DNA of 7,128 bases from Actinomycetota bacterium (GCA_019347585.1 JAHWLC010000055.1:1-7128); one strand, 5' to 3'. Positions 1 to 6,525 are shown, numbered from the stretch's first letter. Notes: generated by a model from the letters alone, not told the origin. Translations and numbers: made by a program.

Positions 1-276
1 CTGCGCCGGTGGCAGGTCTAGGGCGCGAGCCAGGAAGGCTGCCATCTGGTCCCGAGGGATCTCGAAATTGGGGCAGTACTGATCGTTAAGAGGTGCGTTG
101 CATCCCCGGGTGATGCCCTCCTCCTCTATGGACTCAATCTGCGCTTCATGGGTGTTCCAGTCGTCGTCCCAGAAGCTCCCATGTGCCTTGGCCGGTACTG
201 CGGACACGCTGAGTAGGACCAGGGCGGAGACACCTGCCACAAGACGGCGCACCGCCGCGAAGCGTCGGTGAGACAT
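1..276 (-). CDS. Secreted SLH-domain protein, N-terminal part (cut by window edge)
   Basis: Reading the minus strand from the ATG at 276-274 gives 92 codons, open to the window edge. Residues 1-33 look like a Sec signal peptide: a basic start (MSHRRFAAVRR), a hydrophobic core (LVAGVSALVLLSVSA) and a likely cleavage near AKA-HG. From about residue 48 the sequence matches the S-layer homology pattern common in actinobacteria: IEEEGITRGCN, a cysteine pair (C59 and C68), then PRDQMAAFLARALDLP. In such proteins SLH repeats usually occur in tandem and attach the protein to cell-wall polymers, sometimes beside an enzymatic domain; what follows here lies outside the window. The start is supported by GGTGA four bases upstream (285-281). 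About 26 of 92 codons end in A or T, which looks looser than in the polysaccharide genes. The product is exported and probably wall-associated; its specific function is unknown. Confidence 0.8.
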   Translation of the reverse strand, partial: MSHRRFAAVRRLVAGVSALVLLSVSAVPAKAHGSFWDDDWNTHEAQIESIEEEGITRGCNAPLNDQYCPNFEIPRDQMAAFLARALDLPPAQ

Positions 277-315
277 CTGGTCACCATAAGGAGGATCCGC
301 TTCCTACCAGCATCT

Positions 316-368
316 GCGAACCCAGGGTTCTAGACCGCGCTATACGCGGTGTGGAACCCTGGGTTCGC
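316..368. repeat. Long interrupted inverted repeat / potential hairpin
   Basis: The arms 316-330 and 354-368 are perfect 15-bp reverse complements (GCGAACCCAGGGTTC and its complement). Inside them the dyad continues: 331 and 353 can form a U-G wobble in plus-strand RNA, 332 pairs with 352, 333/351 is a mismatch, and 334-339 pairs with 345-350 (ACCGCG/CGCGGT). A five-base loop (340-344) remains. It lies between the starts of two divergent genes, 40 bp from the SLH gene start and 78 bp from the ATG at 447. No T-rich run follows on either strand, so it is not a classic intrinsic terminator. It could be a T-less terminator that stops minus-strand read-through from the flippase block before the SLH gene, an operator dyad, or a small repeat element. 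Confidence 0.75.
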
Positions 369-408
369 CTTATACAGGGAAAAGTTTCGCGACCCCACTC
401 GAAGGGTC

Positions 409-438
409 TTGACGGTAGTTGACGATCTGTTGTAGAGG
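409..438 (+). promoter_or_regulatory. Possible promoter region with tandem TTGACG
   Basis: Two TTGACG hexamers, each a 5/6 match to the sigma-70 -35 consensus, start ten bases apart at 409 and 419. Eighteen bases after the first lies a weak -10 candidate, TAGAGG (433-438), just before the ATG at 447. AGAGG at 434-438 is also the best Shine-Dalgarno candidate, eight bases before that ATG, so the two readings compete. The ten-base periodicity could equally be an operator half-site pair. The call rests on consensus matching alone. Confidence 0.22.
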
Positions 439-446
439 TTCTCGAT

Positions 447-869
447 ATGAGAGCCGAAGCGCCCGCAAGCGGTCATGATCGTCCTCCAACCCAATCTGCC
501 GCGGGGCACGCGGGCGCTTCGCTCCGTCCCACCGCTGCGGTCCGCCCTCTGGTCCCGGTGGTGCTCACCGACCGCCCCGGTCGATTCGATCCGTCCGACC
601 CCTACGTGAGGAGGTTCTGGGTGGCCGCCATCGGTCCGGGGGCCGTGGCCGAGCTGCTCCGCCTGGTCAGGGCCGCGGAGAAGGGGGAGGATGTGCGGCT
701 GCCCAGACATCTTCCCGCCCTGATCCGGGCCGGCCTGGTGGTGGCCAACAGCGGGTGTCTCGAGGTGGGACGGAGGCTCCCTGCCGTTCCCCGCGAGCTG
801 CGCTGGCGATTCCCGCCTTCGCTGAGCGCCGAGCACGCCGCCTGGGTGAGGAGGAGGAGGCCCGCCTAG
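447..869 (+). CDS. Conserved-looking hypothetical protein, 140 aa
   Basis: The protein is soluble, with no signal peptide or membrane segment. The first 35 or so residues are a low-complexity, Ala/Pro-rich stretch, probably disordered. The compact part starts near residue 44 with RFDPSDPYVRRFWVAAIGPG, followed by an amphipathic helical stretch (AVAELLRLVRAAEKGE), a second predicted helix (LPALIRAGLVVA), and a basic C-terminus with Arg/Pro-rich segments (RLPAVPRELRWRFPPSL). Family-like features such as the aromatic/Arg-rich core make it look like a real protein rather than a shadow, but I recognise no named domain. The ATG at 447 is preceded by AGAGG at a spacing of eight bases. A later GTG (near codon 37) would keep the whole compact core but has no obvious ribosome site. 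It runs convergently into the flippase gene, and both stop codons share one CTAG at 866-869. Confidence 0.65.
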   Translation: MRAEAPASGHDRPPTQSAAGHAGASLRPTAAVRPLVPVVLTDRPGRFDPSDPYVRRFWVAAIGPGAVAELLRLVRAAEKGEDVRLPRHLPALIRAGLVVANSGCLEVGRRLPAVPRELRWRFPPSLSAEHAAWVRRRRPA

Positions 870-2086
870 CGCCTGATCGCCAGGGTGGCCATCAGCGCCA
901 GCGCGGCGAACTCGCCGGCGGCGAAAGCCCTCGCCACCCTGACGCCCACCTCACCGCCGAGGAAGACCAGGACCGCCAGCCCCACCATCAACCCGCCCAG
1001 CCACGCGGTGCTCAAACGCGAGGTCCGTCCCTCGGCGACCAGCACTTGTGAGGCGACTTGCGCCGACGCTGCCGCCACCACGCCGGCGGCGGCGAGCATG
1101 GCCACGATGGACGTGGGGGCGAATTCTTCGCCGAAGAGAATCGAGACCACCTCGGGGCCGACCAGCCATCCGGTGACTCCGCCCAACACCGCCAGACCGA
1201 AGCCGCCGAAGGCGACGTACCTGGCGATCCGGGAGAGCTTGTCGAAGCTGGACTCCCCGACCAGGGAGACCAGATAGGGCAGGACCCTCCCTTGCAGCCC
1301 GAAGATGAGAGTGAGTGGGGCGCGGAACAGGGTGAAGGTCACGAAGATCACCGAGACCAACGCATCCGAGCCCCCGAGGGCGGCCACCGCCAGCGGCGCC
1401 CCGGCCAGGAGGAGCTGTGACGACGCCGTGCCCCCGGCGTAGCCGGCGAGGAACCCTCGGGCGGGGAGGTGGCGAACTCGGGTCTCTCCGGTGTCGTGAC
1501 GCCACCAGCGCAAGCCGAGGACGGCGAACCCTCCCAACACCATGGCCCAGCCCAGGGAGACGGCGCTGGCCACGATCTGGAGGGCGACGATCCCTGCGAG
1601 GAGGCGAGCAGCGGTCTCCACGATCATCACCCACCCCACCCCGGCGAAACGGCGGCTCCCCGCCAGTACGCCCTTCGCCACGAAGAGGAAGGCGTAGCCC
1701 ACCATCAGCAGGACGATCTGGGCCACATATTGGATGTCGCCCTCGAAGAGCTGGTCGAGCGTGGCCAGGGCGAAGATCCCTCCCACCACCGACCCGACAG
1801 CCGCCATGGCCAACGCCGGTTTGAGATCGAAGGGGATCGCCTTGCGGCCGGTGGCGACCTCTCTCGTCACGTACTGCTCCACGGGGACCAACAGGACAGT
1901 GGCCAGGATGAAGAAGGTGGTCCACAGAACGGCAACGGGGGCGAAACCTTCGGTGCCGAGCACCCTTCCCCCGTAGACCTGGAAGGCGTAGGCGCCCAGG
2001 GCTCCGATCAGCCCTCCCGACACCATGAAACCGGTGCCCGGGGCGCGGAAGCCTCTCTTCGGAGCGTCGATCACCGGTGCGGTCAT
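866..2086 (-). CDS. Polysaccharide (lipid-linked oligosaccharide) flippase, Wzx/MATE-like
   Basis: This 406-residue, very hydrophobic protein has roughly 12 predicted membrane spans (for example residues 20-42, 47-69, 91-110, 118-143, 150-172, 173-193, 243-265, 290-310, 326-348, 358-378 and 384-404). Family-typical features are the N-terminal GGLIGALGAYAFQVYGGRVLG segment followed by FAPVAVLW and a charged turn, PVEQYVTREVATGR. This is the usual opening of oligosaccharide flippases of the MOP superfamily, which move undecaprenyl-linked repeat units across the inner membrane. The length is near the lower end of the family's usual range of about 400-500 residues. The ATG overlaps the TGA of the upstream sugar transferase gene (ATGA, 2083-2086) and lacks its own Shine-Dalgarno, which suggests translational coupling. 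It is the last gene of the minus-strand block. Its substrate cannot be told from sequence. A lipid-exporting relative of the same superfamily is the main alternative. Confidence 0.85.
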   Translation of the reverse strand: MTAPVIDAPKRGFRAPGTGFMVSGGLIGALGAYAFQVYGGRVLGTEGFAPVAVLWTTFFILATVLLVPVEQYVTREVATGRKAIPFDLKPALAMAAVGSVVGGIFALATLDQLFEGDIQYVAQIVLLMVGYAFLFVAKGVLAGSRRFAGVGWVMIVETAARLLAGIVALQIVASAVSLGWAMVLGGFAVLGLRWWRHDTGETRVRHLPARGFLAGYAGGTASSQLLLAGAPLAVAALGGSDALVSVIFVTFTLFRAPLTLIFGLQGRVLPYLVSLVGESSFDKLSRIARYVAFGGFGLAVLGGVTGWLVGPEVVSILFGEEFAPTSIVAMLAAAGVVAAASAQVASQVLVAEGRTSRLSTAWLGGLMVGLAVLVFLGGEVGVRVARAFAAGEFAALALMATLAIRR

Positions 2087-3369
2087 CGGGAGCCGGCGCC
2101 GGTGAGCACCGTCCAGATGCTCTGCCAGAGGATGCGGAGGTCCATGGCTGGTGACATGTGCTTTATGTAGTAGAGGTCGTAGGTGAGCTTCTCGATCGTC
2201 TCCGCCTCATCATCGGCATACCCGTAACTCACCTGAGCCCAACCGGTGATTCCGGGGCGCACCAGGTGACGATGGTCGTAGAAGGGGATCTGGTCTCTGA
2301 AGGTCTTGGCAAAGGAGACCTGTTCGGCCCGTGGCCCCACCAGGCTCATGTCTCCTCGCAGCACGTTGACGAGCTGGGGGAGCTCGTCGAACCGGAACTT
2401 GCGCAGGAATGCGCCTCCCGGGATCAGCCGGGGGTCTCCCTTCTCGGCGAACCGGGGGCCCTCGCTCTCCGATCCCAGCACCATCGTCCGGAACTTGAAC
2501 ATGGTGAAGACGCGTCCATTGAGCCCGACGCGGCGCTGGCGGAATACCGAGAAACCGGGGTCGGCCAGCTTCACGTAGCCGGCGACCAACAGGCCCAGGG
2601 GCACCCACAGCGGGATCGTCAGCATGGTGAACCCGATGTCGAAGACCCGCTTCCCCGGCAACCAGCGGGCCACTTCGAGCAGCGGCGCCGAGATCTCCCA
2701 GCCCTCGGCCACGTGCACCAGCGGCACCCGCCCGGTGTGCTGCTCGTAGATGGAGGAGAAGGGGCGGATCACGTAGCCGGCCAGGTCACAGGAGGAGAGG
2801 TACTGCGCTACCCGCTCCGAGAAAACCGCGCCCAGGTCAACGGCGATGGTGGTGTCACGGTCGGGAAGCTCCAGGGGGCCGTCGAAAGCCGGGTCGATGA
2901 TCCACGCCACTTCGGCATGGGCGGCGTCCGCCAGGTTGTCGGCGAGTTGCTTCTCGGCGGTGATGATCCCGATGCGCTCGGTCCAGGGCTTTCGGGTGCG
3001 GACAAAACGGTGGATGGTGGCCGGGACCAGCCAGAACAGGGTGGAGTAGCCGATGAAGAACCGGGACCAGTAGGGACGGAAGAGGACGATGAACCCGGCG
3101 GTGAGGAACACCGTCCCCATCAGGATGGCCAGCATCCTCCCGTAGGTGGGGCGGGGCACTCCCGGGCCCGACATCTGCTCGGTGGCGATCGAGGCCAGGA
3201 TCATGGAGAGGGCCATGAAGCCGAGAAGGGGCCAAATCGACGCTCCGGCGGGAAGCTGTGTGGGCCCGGGGACCGGGGTGTCGAACACCAATTGGGAGGC
3301 GACCGCCACGGCGAGGGCGAGGGCGGCCAGATCGACCAGTGCTACGGAGACGAGGAAGCGGGTGCGCAC
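2083..3369 (-). CDS. Polyprenyl-phosphate sugar-1-phosphate transferase (WbaP/exopolysaccharide-initiating type)
   Basis: This enzyme should transfer a sugar-1-phosphate from a nucleotide sugar to undecaprenyl phosphate at the cytoplasmic membrane face, the first step of exopolysaccharide or O-antigen assembly. Residues 1-120 hold about four membrane spans (5-28, 44-62, 79-97, 104-119). Residues 130-235 form the intervening soluble region, ending in the family-typical YEQHTGRVPL and EGW. The catalytic domain covers 238-428: a re-entrant hydrophobic helix (FDIGFTMLTIPLWVPLGLLV), FRQRRVG, KFRTM (292-296), RFDELPQL with the expected catalytic Asp328-Glu329 pair, GDMSLVGPR (339-347), PGITGWAQV (372-380) and DLYYIKH (398-404). 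All key motifs are intact and the 428-residue length is normal for the large form. The start is GTG at 3369; an in-frame TAG lies four codons upstream and no strong Shine-Dalgarno is seen. It begins 31 bp after pepA and overlaps the flippase start. Which sugar it transfers is unknown. Confidence 0.93.
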   Translation of the reverse strand: MRTRFLVSVALVDLAALALAVAVASQLVFDTPVPGPTQLPAGASIWPLLGFMALSMILASIATEQMSGPGVPRPTYGRMLAILMGTVFLTAGFIVLFRPYWSRFFIGYSTLFWLVPATIHRFVRTRKPWTERIGIITAEKQLADNLADAAHAEVAWIIDPAFDGPLELPDRDTTIAVDLGAVFSERVAQYLSSCDLAGYVIRPFSSIYEQHTGRVPLVHVAEGWEISAPLLEVARWLPGKRVFDIGFTMLTIPLWVPLGLLVAGYVKLADPGFSVFRQRRVGLNGRVFTMFKFRTMVLGSESEGPRFAEKGDPRLIPGGAFLRKFRFDELPQLVNVLRGDMSLVGPRAEQVSFAKTFRDQIPFYDHRHLVRPGITGWAQVSYGYADDEAETIEKLTYDLYYIKHMSPAMDLRILWQSIWTVLTGAGSR

Positions 3370-3400
3370 TGGCCCGAGATGCTAGGCCTCTGTGCCCCGT

Positions 3401-4831
3401 TCATGAGGGACGGGCAAACGCCCTGGCCAGCTCGACCAGGGTGCGCACTCCCACTCCGGAGGCGCCTTTCACGCGTTCGCCACTGGTCTCCCGGGCAATC
3501 GCCGGGCCGGCGATGTCGAGATGGGCCCACGGTCCGTCGCCGGCGTACTCGGAGAGGAATACCGCGGCCACGATGGCCCCGCCGTATCTGCTCCCCGAGA
3601 TGTTCTTGATGTCGGCGACGTTGGAGTCGAGTGACTTCCGGTACTTCTTGTACAGCGGCATCTCCCAGAAGTCCTCGCCGGCCCGTCCCGCCGCGCCGAG
3701 GATGCGGTCGGCCACCTCCGGGTCGGAGGCGAAGACGGCTGCGATCTCGTCGCCCAGGGCCACCCGGACAGCGCCGGTCAGGGTGGCGACGTCGACGATC
3801 AGGTCGGGCTCGTGCCGCCTTGCCAGCCCGAGGCCGTCGGCGAGGATGAGGCGGCCTTCGGCGTCGGTGTTGAGCACTTCGATGGTGGGGCCGTCCACCG
3901 GACGGAGCACGTCGCCGGGGCGGGTGGCGTCGCCACCGATGGCGTTGTCGGTGAGGGGGGTGATGCAGGTCACCTCGACGGGGAGGCCGAGACGGGCGAT
4001 GGCGACGGTGGCGGCGACGACGGTGGCGGCGCCGGACATGTCCACCTTCATCTCCTCCATGTACTTGGAGGATTTGATGGAGAGGCCACCCGAGTCGAAG
4101 GTGATCCCCTTGCCGACCAGGGCGAGGTGGCGCGTGGGCCGGCTGGGTTTGTAGGTGAGCACCACCACTCTTGGATCCCGGTCCGAGCCGGCGGCGACTC
4201 CGAGCAACCCGCCCAGACCCTCCTCTTCGATCCGCTCCCGGTCCCAGACCTCGGCGCTGGCGCCGGCCGCCACCGCCGCGGTCTCGATGAGACCTGCGAA
4301 CACCTCCGGGGAGAGATCACGGGCCGGGGTGTTCACCCAATCCCGGGCGAGATTGGTGGCCTCGGCGATGGTCTTCCACTCGTTGAGCTCCGCCTCCTGC
4401 GCCTCGACCACATGGAGGCGCTCCAGATGGGGGCGGGAGTTCTCCTCGGTCTTGTAGTCGCGGTATCGGTAGCCGCCGAGCAGCGTGCCCTCGACCACGG
4501 CCCGGACCGACCCTTCGATGTCCGCCTTCCCCAGCAAGCTGACCGCGTCCTCGGTCTTGACCAGGCGGGCGGCCTCGCCGGAGGCGTCCCGGATCGCCTC
4601 GTAAGAGGCCTCCTCCCCCACTCCCACCAGCACCAGGGCGGCCGCCTCGGGGTGGGGCGCCCGCAGGGATTGACCTGATTTGCCCTCGAACCCCGACGCG
4701 TCGATGAGCGCGCCGTCGACGGCAGCCACGGCGTCTTCGGAGCCGGGGAGCGCGGCCCCTCCTTGGAGCGCTGCGGCGATGAGGGTCTTGCCCTCGAGGT
4801 CGAGGCCCTCGGTTGCGGCGATCAGCTCCAC
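3401..4831 (-). CDS. pepA: Leucyl aminopeptidase, M17 family (PepA)
   Basis: This is a cytosolic di-metal aminopeptidase that removes N-terminal residues from peptides, normally as a hexamer. With the GTG at 4831 as start the product has 476 residues, slightly shorter than E. coli PepA. The catalytic domain is complete: VGKGITFDSGG supplies metal ligands Lys241 and Asp246, SIK gives catalytic Lys253, EMKVDMSGAA gives Asp264, and NTDAEGRL gives Asp323, Glu325 and Arg327. The spacing matches the known E. coli active-site residues exactly. The N-terminal ~150 residues form the regulatory domain and are poorly conserved, as usual. Start choice: the open frame reaches a TTG at 4843 directly abutting the upstream stop, but GGAG at 4841-4838 sits six bases before the GTG at 4831, which is better supported. 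The gene lies in the middle of the polysaccharide block, 12 bp after the membrane-protein gene. A role in polysaccharide synthesis is not implied by the sequence. Confidence 0.93.
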   Translation of the reverse strand: MELIAATEGLDLEGKTLIAAALQGGAALPGSEDAVAAVDGALIDASGFEGKSGQSLRAPHPEAAALVLVGVGEEASYEAIRDASGEAARLVKTEDAVSLLGKADIEGSVRAVVEGTLLGGYRYRDYKTEENSRPHLERLHVVEAQEAELNEWKTIAEATNLARDWVNTPARDLSPEVFAGLIETAAVAAGASAEVWDRERIEEEGLGGLLGVAAGSDRDPRVVVLTYKPSRPTRHLALVGKGITFDSGGLSIKSSKYMEEMKVDMSGAATVVAATVAIARLGLPVEVTCITPLTDNAIGGDATRPGDVLRPVDGPTIEVLNTDAEGRLILADGLGLARRHEPDLIVDVATLTGAVRVALGDEIAAVFASDPEVADRILGAAGRAGEDFWEMPLYKKYRKSLDSNVADIKNISGSRYGGAIVAAVFLSEYAGDGPWAHLDIAGPAIARETSGERVKGASGVGVRTLVELARAFARPS

Positions 4832-4843
4832 ATCTGTCTCCAA

Positions 4844-5536
4844 TCAGCTAGCGAACGGGCCCAGCCCGGCGACCAGGGCCCGCCCCAGGAAGATGGCTCC
4901 CAGGGTGGTGAGGACGGCGAGATAGGACAAACCGGTGGCGGCCATGACACCGGAGTACGCCGGGTAGCGGAGGGCGGCGACGACTGCGGCCATCAGCACC
5001 ACCGAGGCGATGAGAAGAGCCCAGAAGGCGGCGGTTGGCCCTCCCCCGGGGAAGCCACCCAGCGCGGAGAGCACCGCCCCGTCGGCCAGCAGCCCGATGA
5101 TCCCGGCAATGGCGAGGCCGCGCAGCGCCCAGCGGGGAAGACGGGGATCGATCAGGTACCAGTGGCCGAGGAGCATCTCGCCGTTGACCCCGCCCAGGGC
5201 GACCGCGGCGCTGACCGCCGGGACCCATCCCCCGAAGATGCCGGCCTCGACCAGAAAGCCGATACCGGCCAGGACCAGGAGCGGGCCGGCGACCACGTGG
5301 TTACGCCCCCAGATCAGACCCAGCACCAGGAGGATGATGGCGGACCGAGCCCAGATGGCTCCCGGCGTGAAGACTCCGGCGAGACCGACCAGGGCGGCGC
5401 TGCCCGCGGCGAGCCAGGTGAAGCCGGGACCGACCACGCGTGCCTGGGTGATGGCCCCCGCCGCCAGGGCCAGACCCGCCGCCCAGGCGAGCAGCACGAA
5501 GCGGGGGTCGGCTATCGATGCCAGGTCGGGGGGCAC
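4844..5536 (-). CDS. Polytopic membrane protein of unknown function, 230 aa
   Basis: I do not recognise a named family. The protein has about seven or eight hydrophobic helices (around residues 13-33, 38-55, 64-76, 80-100, 104-116, 139-158, 168-190 and 200-222) with short loops and few charges. The most distinctive stretch is residues 118-136, NGEMLLGHWYLIDPRLPRW, where polar and aromatic residues (Glu, His, Trp, Tyr, Asp) interrupt the membrane region. This is the natural candidate for a functional or ligand-binding site. The protein is too short for a Wzy polymerase and lacks O-antigen ligase features. The start is GTG at 5536, with no Shine-Dalgarno. A TATCAT box lies eight bases upstream on the minus strand, fitting a leaderless transcript. 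It is the first gene of the block; its TGA (4846-4844) is followed after 12 bp by the preferred pepA start. The link to peptide or polysaccharide work is by position only. Confidence 0.75.
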   Translation of the reverse strand: MPPDLASIADPRFVLLAWAAGLALAAGAITQARVVGPGFTWLAAGSAALVGLAGVFTPGAIWARSAIILLVLGLIWGRNHVVAGPLLVLAGIGFLVEAGIFGGWVPAVSAAVALGGVNGEMLLGHWYLIDPRLPRWALRGLAIAGIIGLLADGAVLSALGGFPGGGPTAAFWALLIASVVLMAAVVAALRYPAYSGVMAATGLSYLAVLTTLGAIFLGRALVAGLGPFAS

Positions 5537-5557
5537 GGCGAGGCATGATATGGCCCC
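5537..5557. promoter_or_regulatory. Candidate divergent leaderless promoter pair with overlapping -10 boxes
   Basis: Only 21 bp separate the two divergent GTG codons at 5536 and 5558. On the minus strand TATCAT (5550-5545) fits the actinobacterial -10 pattern TANNNT and ends eight bases before its GTG. On the plus strand CATGAT (5544-5549), a weaker -10-like box, also ends eight bases before its GTG. The two boxes overlap by five bases around a near-symmetric GCATGATATGGC core. Neither gene has a visible ribosome site, which suits leaderless mRNAs. No convincing -35 element is seen on either side. The call is inferred from spacing and consensus only; internal starts or promoters inside the neighbouring gene remain possible. 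Confidence 0.4.
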
Positions 5558-6484
5558 GTGAGCGCCTCACTGCCCAGGGTCTCGGTGGTGGTCCCGGCTC
5601 GCGCCGCGGCCCGCACTCTCCCCGCCGCCCTGGCCTCGATCGCAGCACAGACCTATCCCCACATCGCCGAGGTGATCGTCGCCACCGCCGACGAGGAGAC
5701 GGCACGAGTCGCGGCCGAGGCCGAAGCCCGGGTAGTGGATAACCCTGATGGCACCACCCCGGCCGGGCTCAACCGGGCCATCGAAGCCGCCAGCGGGGAG
5801 GTGATCGTCCGCTGCGACGCCCATGCCGTGCTCCCGCCCCACTATGTGGAGCGGGCCGTGGAGACCTTGCAGCGCACCGGTGCGGCCAATGTGGGCGGCA
5901 TGCAAGTTCCCGTAGGGAAGACCTTCTGGGAAGAGGCCATCGCCGTGGCCATGTCCTCGCGGTTGGGGGCCGGCGACGCCCGCTACCGGATCGGCGGGGA
6001 GGAAGGACCGGTGGAGACCGTCTACCTCGGCGTCTACGACAAAGGGACCTTGGACCGGTTGGGCGGCTTCGACGAGAGCTTCGTCCGCAACCAGGACTAC
6101 GAGCTGAACCATCGCATCATCGAGTCCGGAGGCGTGGTCTGGTTCGACCCCGAGCTGAAGGTGGAATACCGGCCCCGGGGGTCTCTGGCCGAGCTGGGCC
6201 GTCAGTACTTCCTCTACGGCCGGGGCAAGCGACACATGGCGAGACAACACCCGGGCAGTCTCCGTTGGCGCCAGCTGGCGGCCCCCGCCATCGTCGTGGT
6301 GCTCGCCGCAGCATTGCTCCTGTCGATCCCGTGGCCCTGGGCTCTCCTCGTGCCGCTCCTCTACCTGATGGCCCTGGAGATCTACGCCGCGGTCGTCCTC
6401 GGTGAGGCTGCAAAGTCGGTCGGGGTCGCCGCCGCCCTGGCGACCATGCATCTGAGCTGGGGAGCCGGCTTCCTCACCGGCTAG
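5558..6484 (+). CDS. Family 2 glycosyltransferase, ExoA-like
   Basis: The 308-residue protein has a GT-A fold glycosyltransferase domain followed by membrane helices. The N-terminus shows the GT2 opening (VSVVVPARAAARTLPAALAS, then QTYPHIAEVIV). Next come the conserved NPDGTTPAGLNRAI segment, the metal/nucleotide motif RCDAHA (85-90, in place of a classic DXD), YLGVYDKGTLDRLGGFDESF, NQDYELNHRI (178-187, containing the likely acceptor-side catalytic acid), and the FLYGRGKR stretch near 218-225. These features resemble ExoA, the succinoglycan glucosyltransferase family. Hydrophobic helices near 241-258, 261-279 and 288-304 anchor it in the membrane. It should add a sugar to a lipid-linked intermediate on the cytoplasmic side; donor and linkage cannot be read from sequence. 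The GTG start at 5558 has no ribosome site and lies just after a -10-like box. It is divergent from the block that encodes the initiating transferase and flippase, and likely works with them. Confidence 0.9.
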   Translation: MSASLPRVSVVVPARAAARTLPAALASIAAQTYPHIAEVIVATADEETARVAAEAEARVVDNPDGTTPAGLNRAIEAASGEVIVRCDAHAVLPPHYVERAVETLQRTGAANVGGMQVPVGKTFWEEAIAVAMSSRLGAGDARYRIGGEEGPVETVYLGVYDKGTLDRLGGFDESFVRNQDYELNHRIIESGGVVWFDPELKVEYRPRGSLAELGRQYFLYGRGKRHMARQHPGSLRWRQLAAPAIVVVLAAALLLSIPWPWALLVPLLYLMALEIYAAVVLGEAAKSVGVAAALATMHLSWGAGFLTG

Positions 6485-6487
6485 TTG

Positions 6488-6512
6488 GGTGGTGCCCGGA
6501 GCAGGGGCCACC
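6488..6512 (+). terminator. Possible T-less hairpin terminator after the glycosyltransferase gene
   Basis: Three bases after the TAG of the glycosyltransferase, GGTGG (6488-6492) pairs with CCACC (6508-6512), and CCC (6495-6497) can pair with GGG (6505-6507 or nearby) across a small TG/G internal loop, leaving a loop of about seven bases. There is no T-run after it. Hairpins without T-tails are proposed terminators in actinobacteria but are weak evidence on their own. A second short dyad, AGCCGG/CCGGCT (6463-6468 and 6477-6482), overlaps the stop codon. Confidence 0.3.
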
Positions 6513-6525
6513 GTCCAGGTTCACC

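Noticed and set aside
285..287. Alternative ATG for the SLH gene at 287-285 on the minus strand
   Set aside because: It is in another frame and does not give a signal peptide or the SLH repeat; the ATG at 276 does both.
354..368. GGGTTCG resembling a tRNA T-arm, suggesting a tRNA fragment or att site
   Set aside because: The flanks do not fold into acceptor, D or anticodon arms, and the motif is explained as one arm of the perfect inverted repeat. No integrase gene is present.
330..836. 168-codon minus-strand frame across the inverted repeat and the 447-869 gene
   Set aside because: The composition is the usual Arg/Gly/His/Pro shadow pattern, and it runs through the inverted repeat. The plus-strand frame gives a more protein-like sequence with a ribosome site.
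1469..2170. 233-codon plus-strand frame opposite the flippase
   Set aside because: It is antisense to a clear 12-span membrane protein. The His/Gly/Asp-rich product mirrors hydrophobic codons and is a known artefact.
2158..3609. 483-codon open frame on the plus strand opposite the sugar transferase
   Set aside because: It is antisense to a gene with all catalytic motifs intact. The translation is His/Gly/Glu/Gln-rich with no hydrophobic core, typical of shadow frames in high-GC DNA.
4844..5536. Wzy polymerase or O-antigen ligase for the missing polymerisation step
   Set aside because: At 230 residues it is far too short, and it lacks the large periplasmic loop expected of those families.
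5567..6511. 314-codon minus-strand frame opposite the glycosyltransferase
   Set aside because: The plus strand encodes a complete family 2 glycosyltransferase; the antisense translation shows no recognisable motif.
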